NCBI GenBank assembly: GCA_037043455.1
Contig: JAWPHD010002618.1
Coordinates: 184,666 to 248,665, forward strand
DNA length: 64,000 bases
Direction: 5' to 3'
Source: Cyrtodaria siliqua
Taxonomy: Eukaryota > Mollusca > Bivalvia > Adapedonta > Hiatellidae
A program made the position numbers and the translations under genes. Position 1 is the stretch's first letter, and every line of letters starts with the position of its first letter. Below are positions 12,309 to 25,070 of the stretch, piece after piece. The notes beneath the pieces were generated by a model that made no database searches, was not told where the DNA came from, and saw nothing but the letters and a program-made list of their open reading frames with translations.

Positions 12309-12490
12309 TATTAGTGGAGTAAGTTTTTCTGAACTTCTTTTAAATGTAACTGGAAAATGTCGGATGTATCGATGACGACAATGGCAAAGCCAGAAGTATA
12401 TACATGTACAAAGGGTGGGAGGGCGTTTGGTCCAACAGTGAGAACGTTGCATATTTCTGCTCAGTCTATTGCGGATGAGCTCCATGTATT

Positions 12491-14243
12491 ACAAAGCGAG
12501 TAAGTAATGTATCTCTTGATGGTGGAAAAGTCGGTTCTGTCGAACAAGGCAGAAAACTGCTGCATACAGTAGTAAAACGAAAATTTCAAGATTCCCTGAC
12601 TGACAAGCCAAAATCTACCGTTTAGATGGTCATTAATTAGAGTTTCGATGTAATAGAAAGTATCTGAACATATGTTCATTAATATTTCAAATCGAACTGT
12701 AGAGTTGCAGACTGATTGTTGCTTCTTTTTAAGATATTTTTTTTCCTCTCGAAGAAAAACAGCTGTTATTTACGTACTCACTATTCGTTGTAAGCGATTT
12801 GTTTCTAATGTGAGTACTTCACAGTGTTTCTAATGTGAGTACTTCTTGATCAAATGATCGTTACAAAGCGTACACGTACGTAGATTTTCAATAGTTAAAT
12901 GTCTCCCCTTTTCTATAGGCATTTAATGGTTCATGCATCGGAATTTACATAAAGTGTTGAACAAACCAAATTCATAATTTTGATAGAGCATCATCAAAAA
13001 AAACTGACCAATCAGTGACCAGAAATAAGACATAACCAATACATTCTGGTAGGTGATAAACTCGGTCTTTGTCCTTGATGTTCAACCAAGTTTACTGTTA
13101 AAATTAAGGTATCTACAGTGTGATTCTTTTAAAACACTGCCTATTTCATGCACAATCATGCAAATTGATTCAATATATGTATCTTTTAAAATCAAAATCT
13201 TGAAAATTATCATCTTTTTACTCTGCCAAAGATTTTTATTTTACTATAGAACCTAAGGATAAAAACCGAGTAACACAAATTAAAACATTAAAATTCTTTC
13301 TTTACATTAAGTAGTTTAAACAATTACCTAGACTTTGTATGTCATTAACCAAGACTGAATAAATTGATCTTTTAAACGACTGTTAACTGACTTTTTAAAA
13401 TAGTCTTGACTGCTAACTTTACCACCCTTGAGTAAAAATTATGACGTTTTTCATCTACCGAATCACCGGTCGTTCTCGCAAAATAACGCGAGTCAGTGAG
13501 ACTAATGTCAAGCTTCTTCCTGGTCAAAATATTGTAATTTTGCGTCAATTTTACAGTTAAATTTTGCCGATTCCCCCCCTGTTATGACGTGATGTTAATT
13601 ATATGATCCCTTGGTAAGTACTTTCGTATTTCGTATGTTGTAAAGATAGGAGCAGTTTGAAAAACTTTCTTCCCGTAGATTTAACACTTGTGAAATAACA
13701 GGTTTTGTGTACTCACCTGTGACTGAAAAAAATCATCAATTTCCAACATGAATAGGTACTTTTTAAATTATACTAGCTGTGTTCCAGATGTCGACCTATA
13801 TTTGTGGGTTGTTGAATATATATATCCATATCAGAAATAAGTCTCATAAATATATTGCCAGTAGAGAAGCTTACTCCTTTGCAGTCACAATAACACTGAG
13901 CCGCTAAATACTAATAGCAGTGGGAATTGAACAAAATTATCCTACACTGTTTAAGGATGAGATCTGAGTCCAGCAACCACCATAAGATAAAATATACCGA
14001 AAGGGAAATAATTCTTGAATCCCAAGCCATTCTCCCATAGTTCAATTTAGGCAGGGACTGTAGATAGACGGGGATGGGCAACGCGCTATATAACAGTAAA
14101 AAAATACATAATTTTCAGTGCCTTAGGTTTACGCCTTTCGGCTTACCTACTCAATCAGGATCGATAATTGCCGATAATTAACGTAATCCATATGGTCGGT
14201 CTTCTGACCAGAGATTAAAAGGTTAAAAATCAAACATTTCGAA
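12491..14243. other. No gene seen
   Basis: AT-rich; a 20-bp direct repeat GTTTCTAATGTGAGTACTTC occurs at about 12804 and 12827. No conserved coding found. Confidence 0.4.
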
Positions 14244-14400
14244 GTGAAGGATGTCCAGCTATATTTTCAACAAAAACTGTCATTACCCGCCCAAACAAAC
14301 AACATTCAGACACTCGAAATTTCTAAATTAAGTGCTCTTAAAAATATTATTTTGAGTGTTTTCATACTTTCAATACAATCACATAGTCTTAAACCAGGGT
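14244..14400 (+). repeat. Dispersed repeat shared with 19616-19745
   Basis: GAAGGATGTCCAGC.ATATTTTCAA, then CATTACCCGC and CAACATTCAGA, are shared in the same orientation with 19616-19745. The 134-codon frame here is therefore repeat-derived. The following segment to 14650 contains GTTGATGAGCCGTTAAACAAC, also found in worn form near 58011. Confidence 0.6.
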
Positions 14401-15304
14401 TCAAACTGGAGGGTGACACGAGTGACAAAGTCCCCCTTTTCCTCTATCCTCCGAGCACGTTAAAGAACCATAGGAATCTATTCGATAATAAGAGTAGGGC
14501 AGGTTCCCGGATTCCTATGTATCCTTCCCCTCTCTCTGGGGCGGCTCTAAATAACCTATACTGTGTTGATGAGCCGTTAAACAACATTCAATTCTTCACT
14601 TCGCCTTTTTTCCAGCCAAAGGCGAAGTTTAAGTCGCCGTCAAATTGACCATTTCACTTTTTTCAGCACTCGAGCAAAGTGAAAGCAGTCGTTTAATTGA
14701 CCTGTTATTTATGTCTCACGACAGGTGTAGACATCCCTGAGAAGGGATTATGTTAATTGCTTTGAGCGATCACAGCAGGAACGCCGCAGGAGAATGCTTG
14801 CCTACTGTTATGATATCCCCAGAGGCAAATTTCGCACTTCGCCACTCTTGTTCACAAATTAGACGCACGCCGTATCAAATGAGACTGAGTATAGCTAAAC
14901 AATGGACCAGTCGTAGCTTCCGTTACAGTCGCACTAATACTTGTTAAAACTATGGTTGACATTCGAATGAAAACGCGATCGAAACAAGTTGAGGATAATT
15001 CATTAATTGACCTTAGGTGATTAAATGATACCACCAAATAATAATTAGAGTTGCGTTTTCTTAATTGTTTGATAAGACAGACCTTTTGGCACTCAAAACA
15101 AATTAATGCATGAAAAAAGATTGTAATTGACGTTATTTCTTTTGAATTTTCGGCGTTATTTTCTGTCTGGAAAAGTGTTGTATCATAGTTTGAATAGGTA
15201 CACATTTCAGATGGAGGAAAAACTTTTTTTATTAGATATAACTGAATAAGTTAAACATCAGAAAACTGTACCTCTTTGTGTTTAGCTAATACAAATGGGG
15301 AAAC

Positions 15305-16723
15305 AAAACCAGGGCTGTACAAATACTTTTTTTAGCCACAAGTCCGGGACTAGTCACCCTGTCAAAAGTGACTAGTCTCAAAAAAATTGTGACTAGTCCC
15401 AAAAAATGGACACAAGTCCTGAATTCTTTCGATTTCTCAATATGTTAAAACTGCGTCTTTCATACTCATTACAATTCATTATACACAGTGAAGGAAACAA
15501 TCCTTATTTACTCTTCAGACAATTAATGTATGTTTCAGTGGTATAGATTGTAGACTGCCATTGGGTGAAACAGTAGCAACAGTAAGAATCACATCTGTAT
15601 TTTTAAATTTCAATATAGATAATGAGTTTCATATTATAGTTCAGATAATCATTTCATGTAGATAAGGGTAAGAGGCTACATATGAGATTCTTAACTTTAT
15701 TACCATTTTACCTAATGCAAAAAATAAATAACATGTGAATCAATATAAACATTTTATTTTTATGTTTTTGTCCACTACACCAGATGATTTTGACTTTTTG
15801 ATTGGCTGTGCATCACATTCTACATTTTTCCTTTTTATTTTTACTTTCACTTTCATATTTTCCCTATTTTTAACACTCAAAAAGTTCAACAAACTCATTT
15901 TGAAATGTAAACATTAGCCTTGCCAAATACAAAATCAAACCGATTATGTACATCAGTTCGTTTTGTTTTTATTTAATTTTTTTGACAACTCAATTCTTCG
16001 AACGTAATTAGTACACTATGCACAAACCGTTACCCCACCCGCCTTTCATGTCTGTTACAATAAAGCTCAACAATACACTGAGAAACAATTAAAAAAATCA
16101 CACCTACCATTTCATATCAAACATACTTTCATTATCAAACGTCCTTAGTTTCTTTACTCATCGAAAGATTGCCGACAAATCGGCCTGATTGCTAATTAAT
16201 CAACGTGTTAGTGTTATTGTTTCAGTGTATCGTCATTTTCAGCTCACCAAGTGACGAACAGGTAATCACGTGACGAACATGTGATTTTACCTGTAGTAGT
16301 CGTTTCATTGTCTAGCGGGTCTGGATTAAAATAGATCGGGTCAATTGATTGGATAATGTCGACAATGCCGACTGTCAAAGTAATTTGGAGGCGGGACTTC
16401 CGGCATGGTTGATTGTTGATAAAACTGCCCGGGGCAATCGCTGATCGCCGCTGTGGATGCTAATTGCATTACATAAGCGAGTGCAATTAAAGGATTACGT
16501 TGAGAAGTGTGCTGGGGTTGTTTTATGAAAGGTGGCCGACATTGTTAACTGGACAAATCTGGGATCTGGGACTGAAATCTTTAAAACAGTGGCATGCCCG
16601 ATTTTCTCTTTTTTTAAAATTGGACTAGTCCGGGACTGAAATCTTTGAAAAAGTGACACGCCCGACTTTGGTTTTGGACAAGTCCCGGGCGTCGGGCTAT
16701 ACCATTTGTACAGCCCTGAAAAC
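15305..16723. mobile_element. 1.4-kb non-autonomous DNA transposon, TIR CAGGGCTGTACAAAT, 5-bp TSD AAAAC
   Basis: Termini at 15310 (CAGGGCTGTACAAAT) and 16718 (ATTTGTACAGCCCTG) are perfect 15-bp inverted repeats flanked by AAAAC on both sides. Subterminal regions are packed with GACTAGTC-type palindromes and AGTCC-GGGAC motifs on both ends, possible transposase-binding arrays. No transposase frame. CAGGG ends suggest a hAT-related element; the 5-bp duplication is unusual for classical 8-bp hATs. Confidence 0.85.
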
Positions 16724-16860
16724 ACATTTGTTCATATAGGCCATATACCATGGGGAATAAGAATCTATTCACACCCTCCATAGATACAAATTGATAGAAA
16801 GATGAATGAATAAAGATACATGCAATATATTTATATAAATTCTTCTTTCAATCCTCTCCG

Positions 16861-17068
16861 TTGCATTGTAATCCTTTGCCTGTCACCGCTGCGGGTTTGA
16901 ATCCCAATGAGAGCTCGACTTGTAAGTCAGGAAGTGTCAATTCTTACGGATGGCGGGAGGTGTACAGTACTGGTTCTACCCATGAAAAGTGGATGGTCTG
17001 CCTCCATCACAAAAAATTGACCGTCGTATATAATGTGTTGGAAATGACATAAAACACCATACAAAGAA
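16861..17068 (+). mobile_element. tRNA-derived SINE (family 1, copy a)
   Basis: B-box-like GGGTTTGAATCCC near 16889, a body with AGGAAGTGTCAATTCTTACGG and GGTCTGCCTCCATCACAAAA, and a 3' end GAAATGACATAAAACACCAT then an A/C-rich tail. A second copy lacking the head is at 57890-58009. Confidence 0.65.
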
Positions 17069-17118
17069 ACGCAATCTTTCAATCCTTCTTTCTTCTATAG
17101 TTACAGTATAGCCTATAC

Positions 17119-17525
17119 ATGACCTAGGCTAGCGCTAGGATTTTAAACCCTTTAGCCAAATCTGGCGAAAGCCCTAAAAATTTCTTTAGCCAGATTAGAA
17201 TGTCTTTAGCCAGAGTTTTGCGGAACAGTGGGCGGCGCCTATTGCACACACATCAATTTGGCTTCGGTTTTCAATAAACACTGCAATAATTAGTTATCGG
17301 TCCAAATTGATTGTCGCTAATTATCTAACAACACCCAGCAGGATATTGGCTTATAAACTGTCAAAAGACGTCGTTTATTAGAATTCGGGATTTTCCAAGA
17401 TTTTTTAGACAAAATCGGTCGGAAATTTAGAATTTGCTATGTATTTCTTACGATTTTCATTCGCCAGTTCGAGTTTCTTTTCGCCTATGGCGATTTGGCG
17501 AATGCTTAACGCGAGCCTAGATGAC
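17119..17525. mobile_element. 397-bp MITE, TIR CTAGGCT, 5-bp TSD ATGAC
   Basis: Element 17124-17520 starts CTAGGCTAGCGC and ends GCGAGCCTAG, with ATGAC on both sides (17119-17123, 17521-17525). Interior carries TTTAGCCA and GGCGAA motifs near both ends. Confidence 0.8.
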
Positions 17526-17742
17526 TGTATGTGTAAAGAGTGCCTGTGAATAAAATATAATAAACATCTTTACTGTGAAATGGCATACTTCAAGCGCATT
17601 TAGCCAATCAAAAGGTTATAACCAATGGGGTGTATATATCAATTACCAATTTTACAATAAATGATTGCGTGCTTAAAATATTGTGCTTAAAATATCGTGT
17701 CTCCCTCACTTCTCCCTATTTTCTGTCACTAGTCTATTCTTT

Positions 17743-19540
17743 TAGATCACCTGAGCCGAAGCTCAAGGTGATCTATTGGGATCACTCTTCGTCCATCGTT
17801 GTTGTTAACTGTTGCTCCAAACGACTTCTCCTCAGAAACTGCTTGGCCAATCCTTAGATGAATGCATTTTAGATTTGTCAAAATTAGGTCAGCGCGACAT
17901 CCAAGATGGCTGCCATTACCATATATGGTCGAAACCTTAAAGAATCCACTTCCCAAGATCCGATGGACAGATTTCGACAGTTTTTCTTTTAAAATGATCA
18001 CCAGCGCCTAGAATGGCAAGTTTGTTCAAATGAAGTCCCGGGGGTTAAAAATGGCCGTGCCCCGGGGTCCAAAGTTTGTATATTGAGATTTTGCATGTTT
18101 TTCATAGACTTATATAGGAAAAAAACCTTTAAAAAATCTTCTTTTCTGAAACCACAAGGCATAGAGCTCTCATGTACTACTTACAGCATCAGCTTATGGT
18201 CGTTCACTAAGTTTGTTCAAATGGTGATCCTGGGGTAAAATTGTAACCGGGGGTCACAGTTTTACAAAGACTTGTATAGGGAAAAACTTAAAAAATCTTC
18301 TTCTCTGAAACTGCAAGATCCGGAGGATTAATATTTTGCATTTGCTATAAGCTTACGATCCTCTACCAAGTAAGTTCAAATAGTGACCGCGGGGTCACAT
18401 TTGGCCCCGCCCCAGGGGTCACATGTTTTATATAGAATTATATAGGGAAATACTTAAAAAATCTTCTTCTCTGAAACTACAAGAGCCAGAGGTTTAATAT
18501 TTTGCATTTACTGTAACTTTATGGTCCTGTTTAAATGGTGATCCTAGGGTCACATTTGGCCCCGCCCCAGAGGTCACATGTTTAACAAAGACTTACATAG
18601 GGATTTTTTTTTTAAAAATCTTCTTCTCAGAAACAGCTTTGTCAATTTTGACCTTACTTCACATGGATGATCCTTAGGTGAATGTTTTTCAAATTTGTTA
18701 AAATTAGGTCAACACAACATCCAAGATGGACGCCATAGAAAAATCTTGAAATAACTTCTTGTACACTGGGAAGCTAAGGCCGTGGGTTAAAATCCCATTG
18801 GAGGTATTTTATTTATGTTTTTATTATCGTTTCCTGTTTGGATGCGTTTTTTCTTTTGTTTAATTTTTCTGAAGTTTGTATATAAATATTTTCCATGTTT
18901 TACATAGACTTATATAGGGAAAACTTAAATAATCTTCTTCTGAAATTACAATAGGTAGCCGGAGGTTTAATGTTTTGCGTTGGCTATAGACTTGTGGTCC
19001 TCTACCAAGTTTGTACAAATGGTGACCGTTGGGTCACATTTGGCCCCGCCTCAGGGGTCAAATGTTTTACATAGACTTGTATAGGGAATTACTTAAAAAA
19101 TCTTCTTTTAAATTGTTAGCATGGAGTTGTGGGTTTAAATTTTGGTTGAGGGTGTTGTTATGTTTTGCACTTATAAAAAAATATTGAAAGGAATTTAATG
19201 ATGTAACCCCTTTAATATAAGAGCCATTTAACTTGTAGAGCTTCCACAGGCCCTCACGTTTTCTTGTTCTTTATTATTATTAATGATCTCTAACCCCTGG
19301 TCTATCAAGTTTGCTCATTTGAAGTCCCTGGGGTCAAAGATGGCTGCAATCCCTGTGTCTAAAGTTATTGTAGAGATTTTGCATGTTTTTACATAGACTT
19401 ACATAAAGAAAGACTTAAAAACATCTTCAATCAGCATTTGCGAGAAGACAATTTTCTCATCATTATAAAGATCCGCAGGTGATTGATTTAGGGCCATTTT
19501 GGCCCTCATCTTTTGGAGGGAGAAGTCACTTCTCCCTAAA
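17743..19540. repeat. Modular repeat element, head hairpin plus ~165-bp monomers (family C)
   Basis: Begins with a hairpin TAGATCACCTGAGC-CGAA-GCTCAAGGTGATCTA (17743-17775), followed by degenerate monomers that each contain CATAGACTTATATAGGGAAA, AAAAAATCTTCTTCTCTGAAA, GTTCAAATGGTGA and a GGGGTCACA core, recurring near 18136, 18294, 18459, 18617 and 19097. A tail-like CCACAGGCCCTCACG is at 19242. Monomers of this family also occur at 23865-24330, 24590-24720 and 52100-52290. No coding. Confidence 0.75.
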
Positions 19541-19615
19541 ATCCAGGCCTAGTTTGAACCCTGTTAAACTAATGATTATGATAATGATGAATTTTAGAAG
19601 TAAATAGTTGCCAAG

Positions 19616-20640
19616 TGAAGGATGTCCAGCCATATTTTCAAGAAAAACTCATTACCCGCTCAAAAATACAACATTCAGATGCTCGAAAACTCTAAAAATA
19701 TTATTTCAGAAATTTCAAAGTTTCAATACAATCATATAGTCTTAATTACTGAAATATTACACAAAAGATTAATGATAAATTTTAGTCTGTTAGGGCTTTC
19801 ATTTTTCATCCGATCTTTACCAAACTTTACCAGATTGTTATCAATGAAAGTTCGGACAAGTTCAAAAACCAGCCAGATCGGACCATTAACAGCGGAGTTA
19901 TGGCCCTTGATTTTAATAGTTAAAATTGCAATGTTTTGCCTCATTAAGACGATAGGGGATTCATTTTTCATCCAATCTTTACCAGATTGTTAATATCAAT
20001 AAAAGCTCGGACAAGTTTGAAAACCATCCAGATTGTACAGTACAGCAAAGTTATGGCCCTTGATTTAGTTAAAAATGCTATATTTTGTCTCGCTTGTTAA
20101 AGACGATAGAGCATTTGTTTTTCATCTGATCTTTACCAAACTTTACCGGATTACTAATATTAATGAAATCTCAAACATTTTAAAACCAACCAAATCGGAT
20201 CAGTAACACCGGAGTTATGGCCCTTGATTTAGTTAAAAATGCTATATTTTGCCTCATTAAGACAATTGGGCGTTCGTATTTCATCTGATTTTTACCAAAC
20301 TTTACCAGGTTGTTAATATCAATGAAAGCTCGGACAAGTTCGAGAACCAGCCAGATTGGACCAGTAACAGCAGAGTTATGGCCCTTGATTTAGTTAAAAA
20401 TGCTATATTTTGCCTCGTTAAGACGATAGGGTGTTCGTTTTTCATATGATCTTTACCAAAAAAGAGTATGATAATGGACCTTTGAAAACTTTACCAGATT
20501 GTTAATATAAATGAAAGCTCGGACAAGTTTGAATACCAGCCAACTCGGATCAGTAACACCAGAATAATGGCCCTTGCTTTGGTTAATAATGCTGTATTTT
20601 GCCTCGTTAAGACGATAGGGCCTTCATTTTGCCTGATTTC
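19616..20640. repeat. Dispersed repeat and family A monomer array (~155-163 bp)
   Basis: After a 130-bp segment shared with 14244-14400, monomers carry GATCTTTACCAAACTTTACC, AATATCAATGAAAGCTCGG, AAAACCAGCCAGAT and GAGTTATGGCCCTTGATTTA. TTATGG anchors at 19898, 20052, 20215 and 20376 give the period. Short open frames here (e.g. 19622-19993) come from the repeat. Confidence 0.8.
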
Positions 20641-21217
20641 AGCAAAATTGCAGGGATGATCAGTACCAAGTCACCGTATTCCTGTGGAATGATTTTTGGC
20701 AGAGTGACGGCCTTTTAAAGGTTTTAATACACATAATTTGTATGGACTATTTCTCCTGAGCACTTGGCCGTATTTCAACGAAACTTTTTAGGGATGATTA
20801 GTACCAGGCTTATTTATGCACATATTCACCATGTTCCGGTTGAATGATTTTTGGCGGAGTTTAGTACACAAACTTTGGCGGGACTAGTTCTCCTGAACCA
20901 CTGGCCGGATAAACGTTGCAGGAATGATCAGTACCAAGCCTAGTTGTGCATGTCATCAACATGTTCCGGTTGCAGTGTTTTTTTTATGTGTTTTGTGAAT
21001 GCAGCCTGTGCCTGTGCCATTGTGAAAAATAGCGGCATTTTTCTAGAAATTGTGAAAATTGTGAAATATTATAACAAAAGAAAAATAAACATTTTTCACT
21101 TTTAATTTCACAGTTTAATATCCCTTGGTTTTAAGTTTTGTATTTGGTAAATACAGACTAGTTTTAACACCAGCGTATATTAAGACTAGTATCCTTACTG
21201 GTCTGTATTTACCCTAA

Positions 21218-21258
<41 letters not shown>

Positions 21259-21660
21259 CTTCAGATTGTGAATTTTTTGGATATAATTGTGAAAAAAGTA
21301 TACTTTTTGGCATTGTGAATGAGGCCGAATAACGGCCCCAAATTAGGCATAAAAAAAACACTGGGTTGAAATATATTTGGCAAAGTTATGGCCCTTTAAA
21401 GTTTTAATACACAAACTTTGTCCGGACTAGTTCTGCTGAACACCTGGCCGGATTTCAGCTTGTTAAGGATGATCAGTATCAAGCCTACATGTAGTTATGC
21501 ATATCTTTGCTCTGTTCCAGTTGAATGATTTTTGAGATATGGCCCTTTAAAGGTTTTAATACACACACTTTGACCATACTACTGTAGTCTCTTCTGAACT
21601 CCTGGCCGGATTTCAGCAAATCGTGGCGGGGTTGAGTTATGGCCTGAAAGTCATTGGCAT
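20641..21660. repeat. Family B monomer array (~150-190 bp), interrupted
   Basis: Monomers carry GCAGGGATGATCAGTACCAAG, TGTTCCGGTTGAATGATTTT, ATGGCCCTTTAAAGGTTTTA and TTCTCCTGAACCACTGGCCG. Interrupted at 20973 by a 391-bp MITE. Same monomers at 25380-25600, 27620-28048, 29283-29700 and 47320-47960. Confidence 0.8.
20968..21368. mobile_element. 391-bp MITE, TIR CAGTGTTTTTTTTATG, 5-bp TSD GGTTG
   Basis: Perfect 16-bp inverted termini at 20973 and 21363, flanked by GGTTG on both sides. Without the insert the host reads TTCCGGTTGAA, the family B consensus. Interior includes a ~40-nt T run (21220-21259) and GTGAA repeats near both ends. Confidence 0.92.
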
Positions 21661-21833
21661 GTATGTCTCAACAGACCCGTTATGACGCGTGGAAATTCAA
21701 TTTAACCTAAGTCCAAGCTCAAAGTGAATTTCCATGGATTCAAATAGTGTGAAAGATGGAAGGAAAAGTGAAGTTTGTGGGTACCGTAAAAGATGGAAAT
21801 ACAGTAGTGACCTGTAGAGAGTACTGTGGGTAT

Positions 21834-22778
21834 CTACAGTACAGCTCACGCGAAACCCACACTTTACTCAATTCGCCGAGTTTGGTCGTATCTAGTACCG
21901 CGGGGATCTACGCGGAGTCAGTGTTTGGACTCTGCGAAAGTACGCCATTGTCGAGTCACTCGCACTCATGTAACTCTGCATAGAATCCAATTAACCATGA
22001 GTGCACACCTGTGGTGATTTATTATTGGGAAAAGACAATGAGACGGCCTGTGCATCTTTTCTGTGCAAAGTTGACACGACTAATAAATACAATGAATACA
22101 TTTCGAAACAAATAACTATTTCAAACTTTTGATGCATTTAATTACGGTACAAGTTTTGTTTGTTGTCCAAAAGTCACATTTCTTCAACCGACATAAATAC
22201 CCATGTATGTACCTTTTAACAAAGGCGGCACTAGCAACAGGTTTATGACCCGGAATTCTTGACAATTTTTTCTGATTACTTCTGACTAAAGAACCCGATG
22301 TATTAATATAAAACAGCAGAATAGTAAAGTTTGTTACAAATAACGATTATTTAAAAATATATAATTTCCGGTATAATAATTACTAATTGAATTTAATGTT
22401 CAGTCGCTGCGAAGCCGGTAATAGGAACAGCCATATAACTATCGTGACCCAGTATACATAATTCAGGCATTCGAATTTTCCCAAAACAAAAGTAAAATGG
22501 TCTTCTGCTTCGATTTTTTCTAAAGTTATTAAATAATTATGCATTAAAGTGACTGCAATTAGAAAAAGTTGCACCTTTTACCTGTGCAGTTTCGACTTGG
22601 CGAACTCCGAGTTTGTCTACGCGAAGTATCGTGGCGTAATTAAGCCAAGAGCTTTTCGCGTAGCTGATTCCCATGCCGAGTAGTTTTATCATCACAACTC
22701 CGCCTAACTACGCGATTTGTAAATTCCTCACTCGGCGTGAAAGAGTAAAGTGTGGGTTTCGCATGAGCTGTACTGTAG
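21834..22778. mobile_element. ~0.95-kb inverted-repeat element
   Basis: CTACAGTACAGCTCACGCG at 21834, continuing through AAACCCACACTTTACTC and CGCCGAG, is matched in reverse complement ending at 22778 (about 50 bp arms). No clear target duplication and no transposase; the 75- and 63-codon frames inside have no known domain. Confidence 0.65.
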
Positions 22779-23540
22779 CTCTACAGTCATACAGCACGAT
22801 TCAGTAATACAGTGGTATAAATTGAGAACAAACACAGCTATAGTTTGTTAGAAGGAATGGTAGATATTACTTTTAACCTAGAACTGAATAAGCAGTTTCC
22901 ATTATTATATAATACCAAACAGTGTTAGACCCTTAAAACTTGGGAAGGGCCCTTTGATTCTAAAAGGAAGGGCCCTGTGGCCCCTTTGGTAAAAAAGTTA
23001 GTGTCAAGCCCTGTATATTGTGTCTGTAGAGTTTGGGATTCTCAAAATATGCAAGTTATATATATATACTTCGTCGTCCGTAGGTTTAGAAACAGTGCAC
23101 ATAATTATGTTGTAAAATGTGGCTGTTGTTGACGGGATAGTATGTCAGGAATCACTCATGATAAAAAATGCAAAATTTGATATTGCATGATACGGTATCT
23201 ATATAGGTTATATCATGACATCTTTATTGATTAAATTCATGTTTGCTGTTACTAAATATACATAACCAGGAAGTGATCAACGTAAGAAAATATATACTTC
23301 AAATGTTTGTTACATATATGAAGATGTACCTTGACAGAATATAAAAAACCAGGAAGTGATCAATACTTCAATGTTGCATAATTATGTTTTTTACACATAT
23401 GAATATGTACATACGCCAATACCAGTACTGTTTAAATACCAGTACTGTAGTTGAGGAAGGAAAATGTCAATCTTGTATCTAATTGAACATTATACAAGTA
23501 TCAATTTGTTAAGACGTCATATGGTTTTACTATTTTATTA
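22779..23540. other. No gene seen; contains a dispersed repeat
   Basis: A ~90-bp segment at 23040-23130 (CAAGTTATATATATATAC, AGGTTTAGA, ATGTTGTAAAATGTGGCTGT) matches 44310-44400 in the same orientation. The rest is AT-rich. Confidence 0.5.
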
Positions 23541-23543
23541 CCT

Positions 23544-23731
23544 GAATTTAACTTCAGAATTAATATACGTATATATATACATATGAATTTAACTTCAGAA
23601 TTAATATACGTACCTATATATATACATATGAATTTAACTTCAGAATTAATATATGTATATATACATATGAATTTAACTTCAGAATTAATATACATATATA
23701 TACATATGAATTTAACTTCGGAATTAATATA
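23544..23731. repeat. Short tandem array, ~40-bp unit, 5 copies
   Basis: GAATTTAACTTCAGAATTAA plus a variable (TA/CATA)n stretch repeats five times with length changes in the TA part. The 92- and 68-codon frames across it are artefacts of this repeat. Confidence 0.9.
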
Positions 23732-23864
23732 TTCAAGACGTTGGTTCTGTATTAGTGAGGGAAATGTTCTGCCAAACAAATTTGTTTGACAATATTAGTT
23801 AAAATAATGAAATTGTGAAGAAATAATTTGCTAACATTGAGGATGACCAGTTTGTTTTGGTTGA

Positions 23865-24720
23865 AATTACAAGAGCCAGAGGTCTAATATTTTGCGAGCA
23901 TCATACGCTTATATAAATCTTCAGCAAGTTAGTTCAAATGCCAACACTGTGGTCAAATTTATCCTGCCCCAGGATTCATATGTTTTACTTATATATGGAA
24001 AAACGAAAATCTGCGAAACCACAAGTCATATTGCATGTTGCAGAAAGTTCCAGTCATTTACTACATTTGTTCAGATGGAGAACCAGGGGCAAATCTGGCC
24101 CCACCCTGGGGGTCACAGTTTTACATAGAGTTACATATATATAGGAAAGTATTTAAAAAAAAAGAATAATCTGTTACTATTTTGCTTGTTCCATAAGCTT
24201 ATGGTCCTCTACCCTGTTTGTTCAAATGGCAACCTTGGGGGTCAATTTGACCCCATCCCAGGGGTCACATGTTTTATACAGACTTACTTAAAACAAATCC
24301 TCTTCTCCGAAACCACAAGGCATAGAGCTCTCATATGTATAATGTTAGTTTTTGTTGCACTCTGGATATAATACATTTTTAGTTGTAAAATCAGGAAACT
24401 ATTGCCACAGACAATATTTTATTAAACACACATCAATAACAGTCGAACATCCTAATAAAGTAACGAATAAATGAACATAGAGGTCAAGCCCGTAAAGTCC
24501 CAAAATTTCAGTATATCTTGTAGACAGTATTATTTCATCTAAAAAAACTTGCTAAACTTTTTTCCCTCAGTATATGAAAGTCTTTAAAAAAAACTCTGGA
24601 ACTACAAGAGCTAGAGGTATTTTATTCTGTTCCATATCTTATGATCCTCTTTGTTTGAATGGTGACCATGTGTTAAATGTGGCCCTGTCTTTGAGGTCAC
24701 AGTTTTACATAGGAAAATAT
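23865..24720. repeat. Family C monomer remnants
   Basis: ACAAGAGCCAGAGGTCTAAT, GTTCAAATG and CAGGGGTCACATGTTTTA recur between 23865-24330 and again at 24590-24720 in degenerate form. Confidence 0.65.
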
Positions 24721-24952
24721 TAAAATACCACAGACATTTCTTTATATTACATATTTGTCTGTAGGAAATACTGGGAATAGAAAAGCTATATCTACTCGTT
24801 TGCTCTACTGTAAAATATCTCCCACTTGCTCGGCCTTTTCCGTCAGTGGTGGGAACGCCAAATGACGTTCCAATTGTTTTACGGACGTCTTCGTCAGATT
24901 TCGCCACTAGGAAATACCGATTACGGAAATTAACATAGAGTTCCGGTTCCAT
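24611..24952 (-). other. Unassigned 113-codon open frame
   Basis: A minus-strand frame starting MEPELYVNFRNRYFLVAKSD is not repeat-like over its first ~65 codons and begins in a relatively GC-richer patch. The last third runs into a family C remnant. I recognise no family; it may be an exon of an unseen gene, a transposon relic or chance. Confidence 0.2.
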
Positions 24953-25070
24953 TTGTTTTGTTTGTATGACGTAACGTCGTCTTGGCGTTCACGTGAAAAC
25001 TGGTGCAAAAATGCGTGAATCATTAGAAATATTAATAAAATATCATTTTTAAATTATAGTAATTATATAT

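Larger units (their letters stand above)
8755..12490 (-). pseudogene. Decayed CR1/jockey-like LINE with ORF1, endonuclease and reverse transcriptase
   Basis: Read on the minus strand from 12490: an ORF1 region (12485-12138) with a 2A-like motif and worn PHD-finger-like cysteines ending in KECLSMSTAEFSRLGKSE; an apurinic endonuclease start (11870-11645: DPDIILGSETWLDDS, HGGVLIA); a foreign LINE insertion (10970-11642); the endonuclease resumes (10968-10600: SSYYRPANSVDEPYL, IGGDFNLPDINWEDL, SDHD); a connector (10500-10160, WMDRSIR); the polymerase (10224-9580: NYRPVSLTSVTCKVLEHIL, HGFRKQRSRETQL); and a C-terminal domain with a 3' end near 8755. Frames change many times, so it is inactive. Clade is inferred from motif wording. 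Confidence 0.8.

Noticed and set aside
14244..14648. 134-codon plus-strand frame as a gene
   Set aside because: Its first part is a repeat shared with 19616-19745; no known domain.
19622..19993. 123-codon plus-strand frame as a small protein gene
   Set aside because: Overlaps dispersed repeat and family A monomers; similar frames recur in every family A array.
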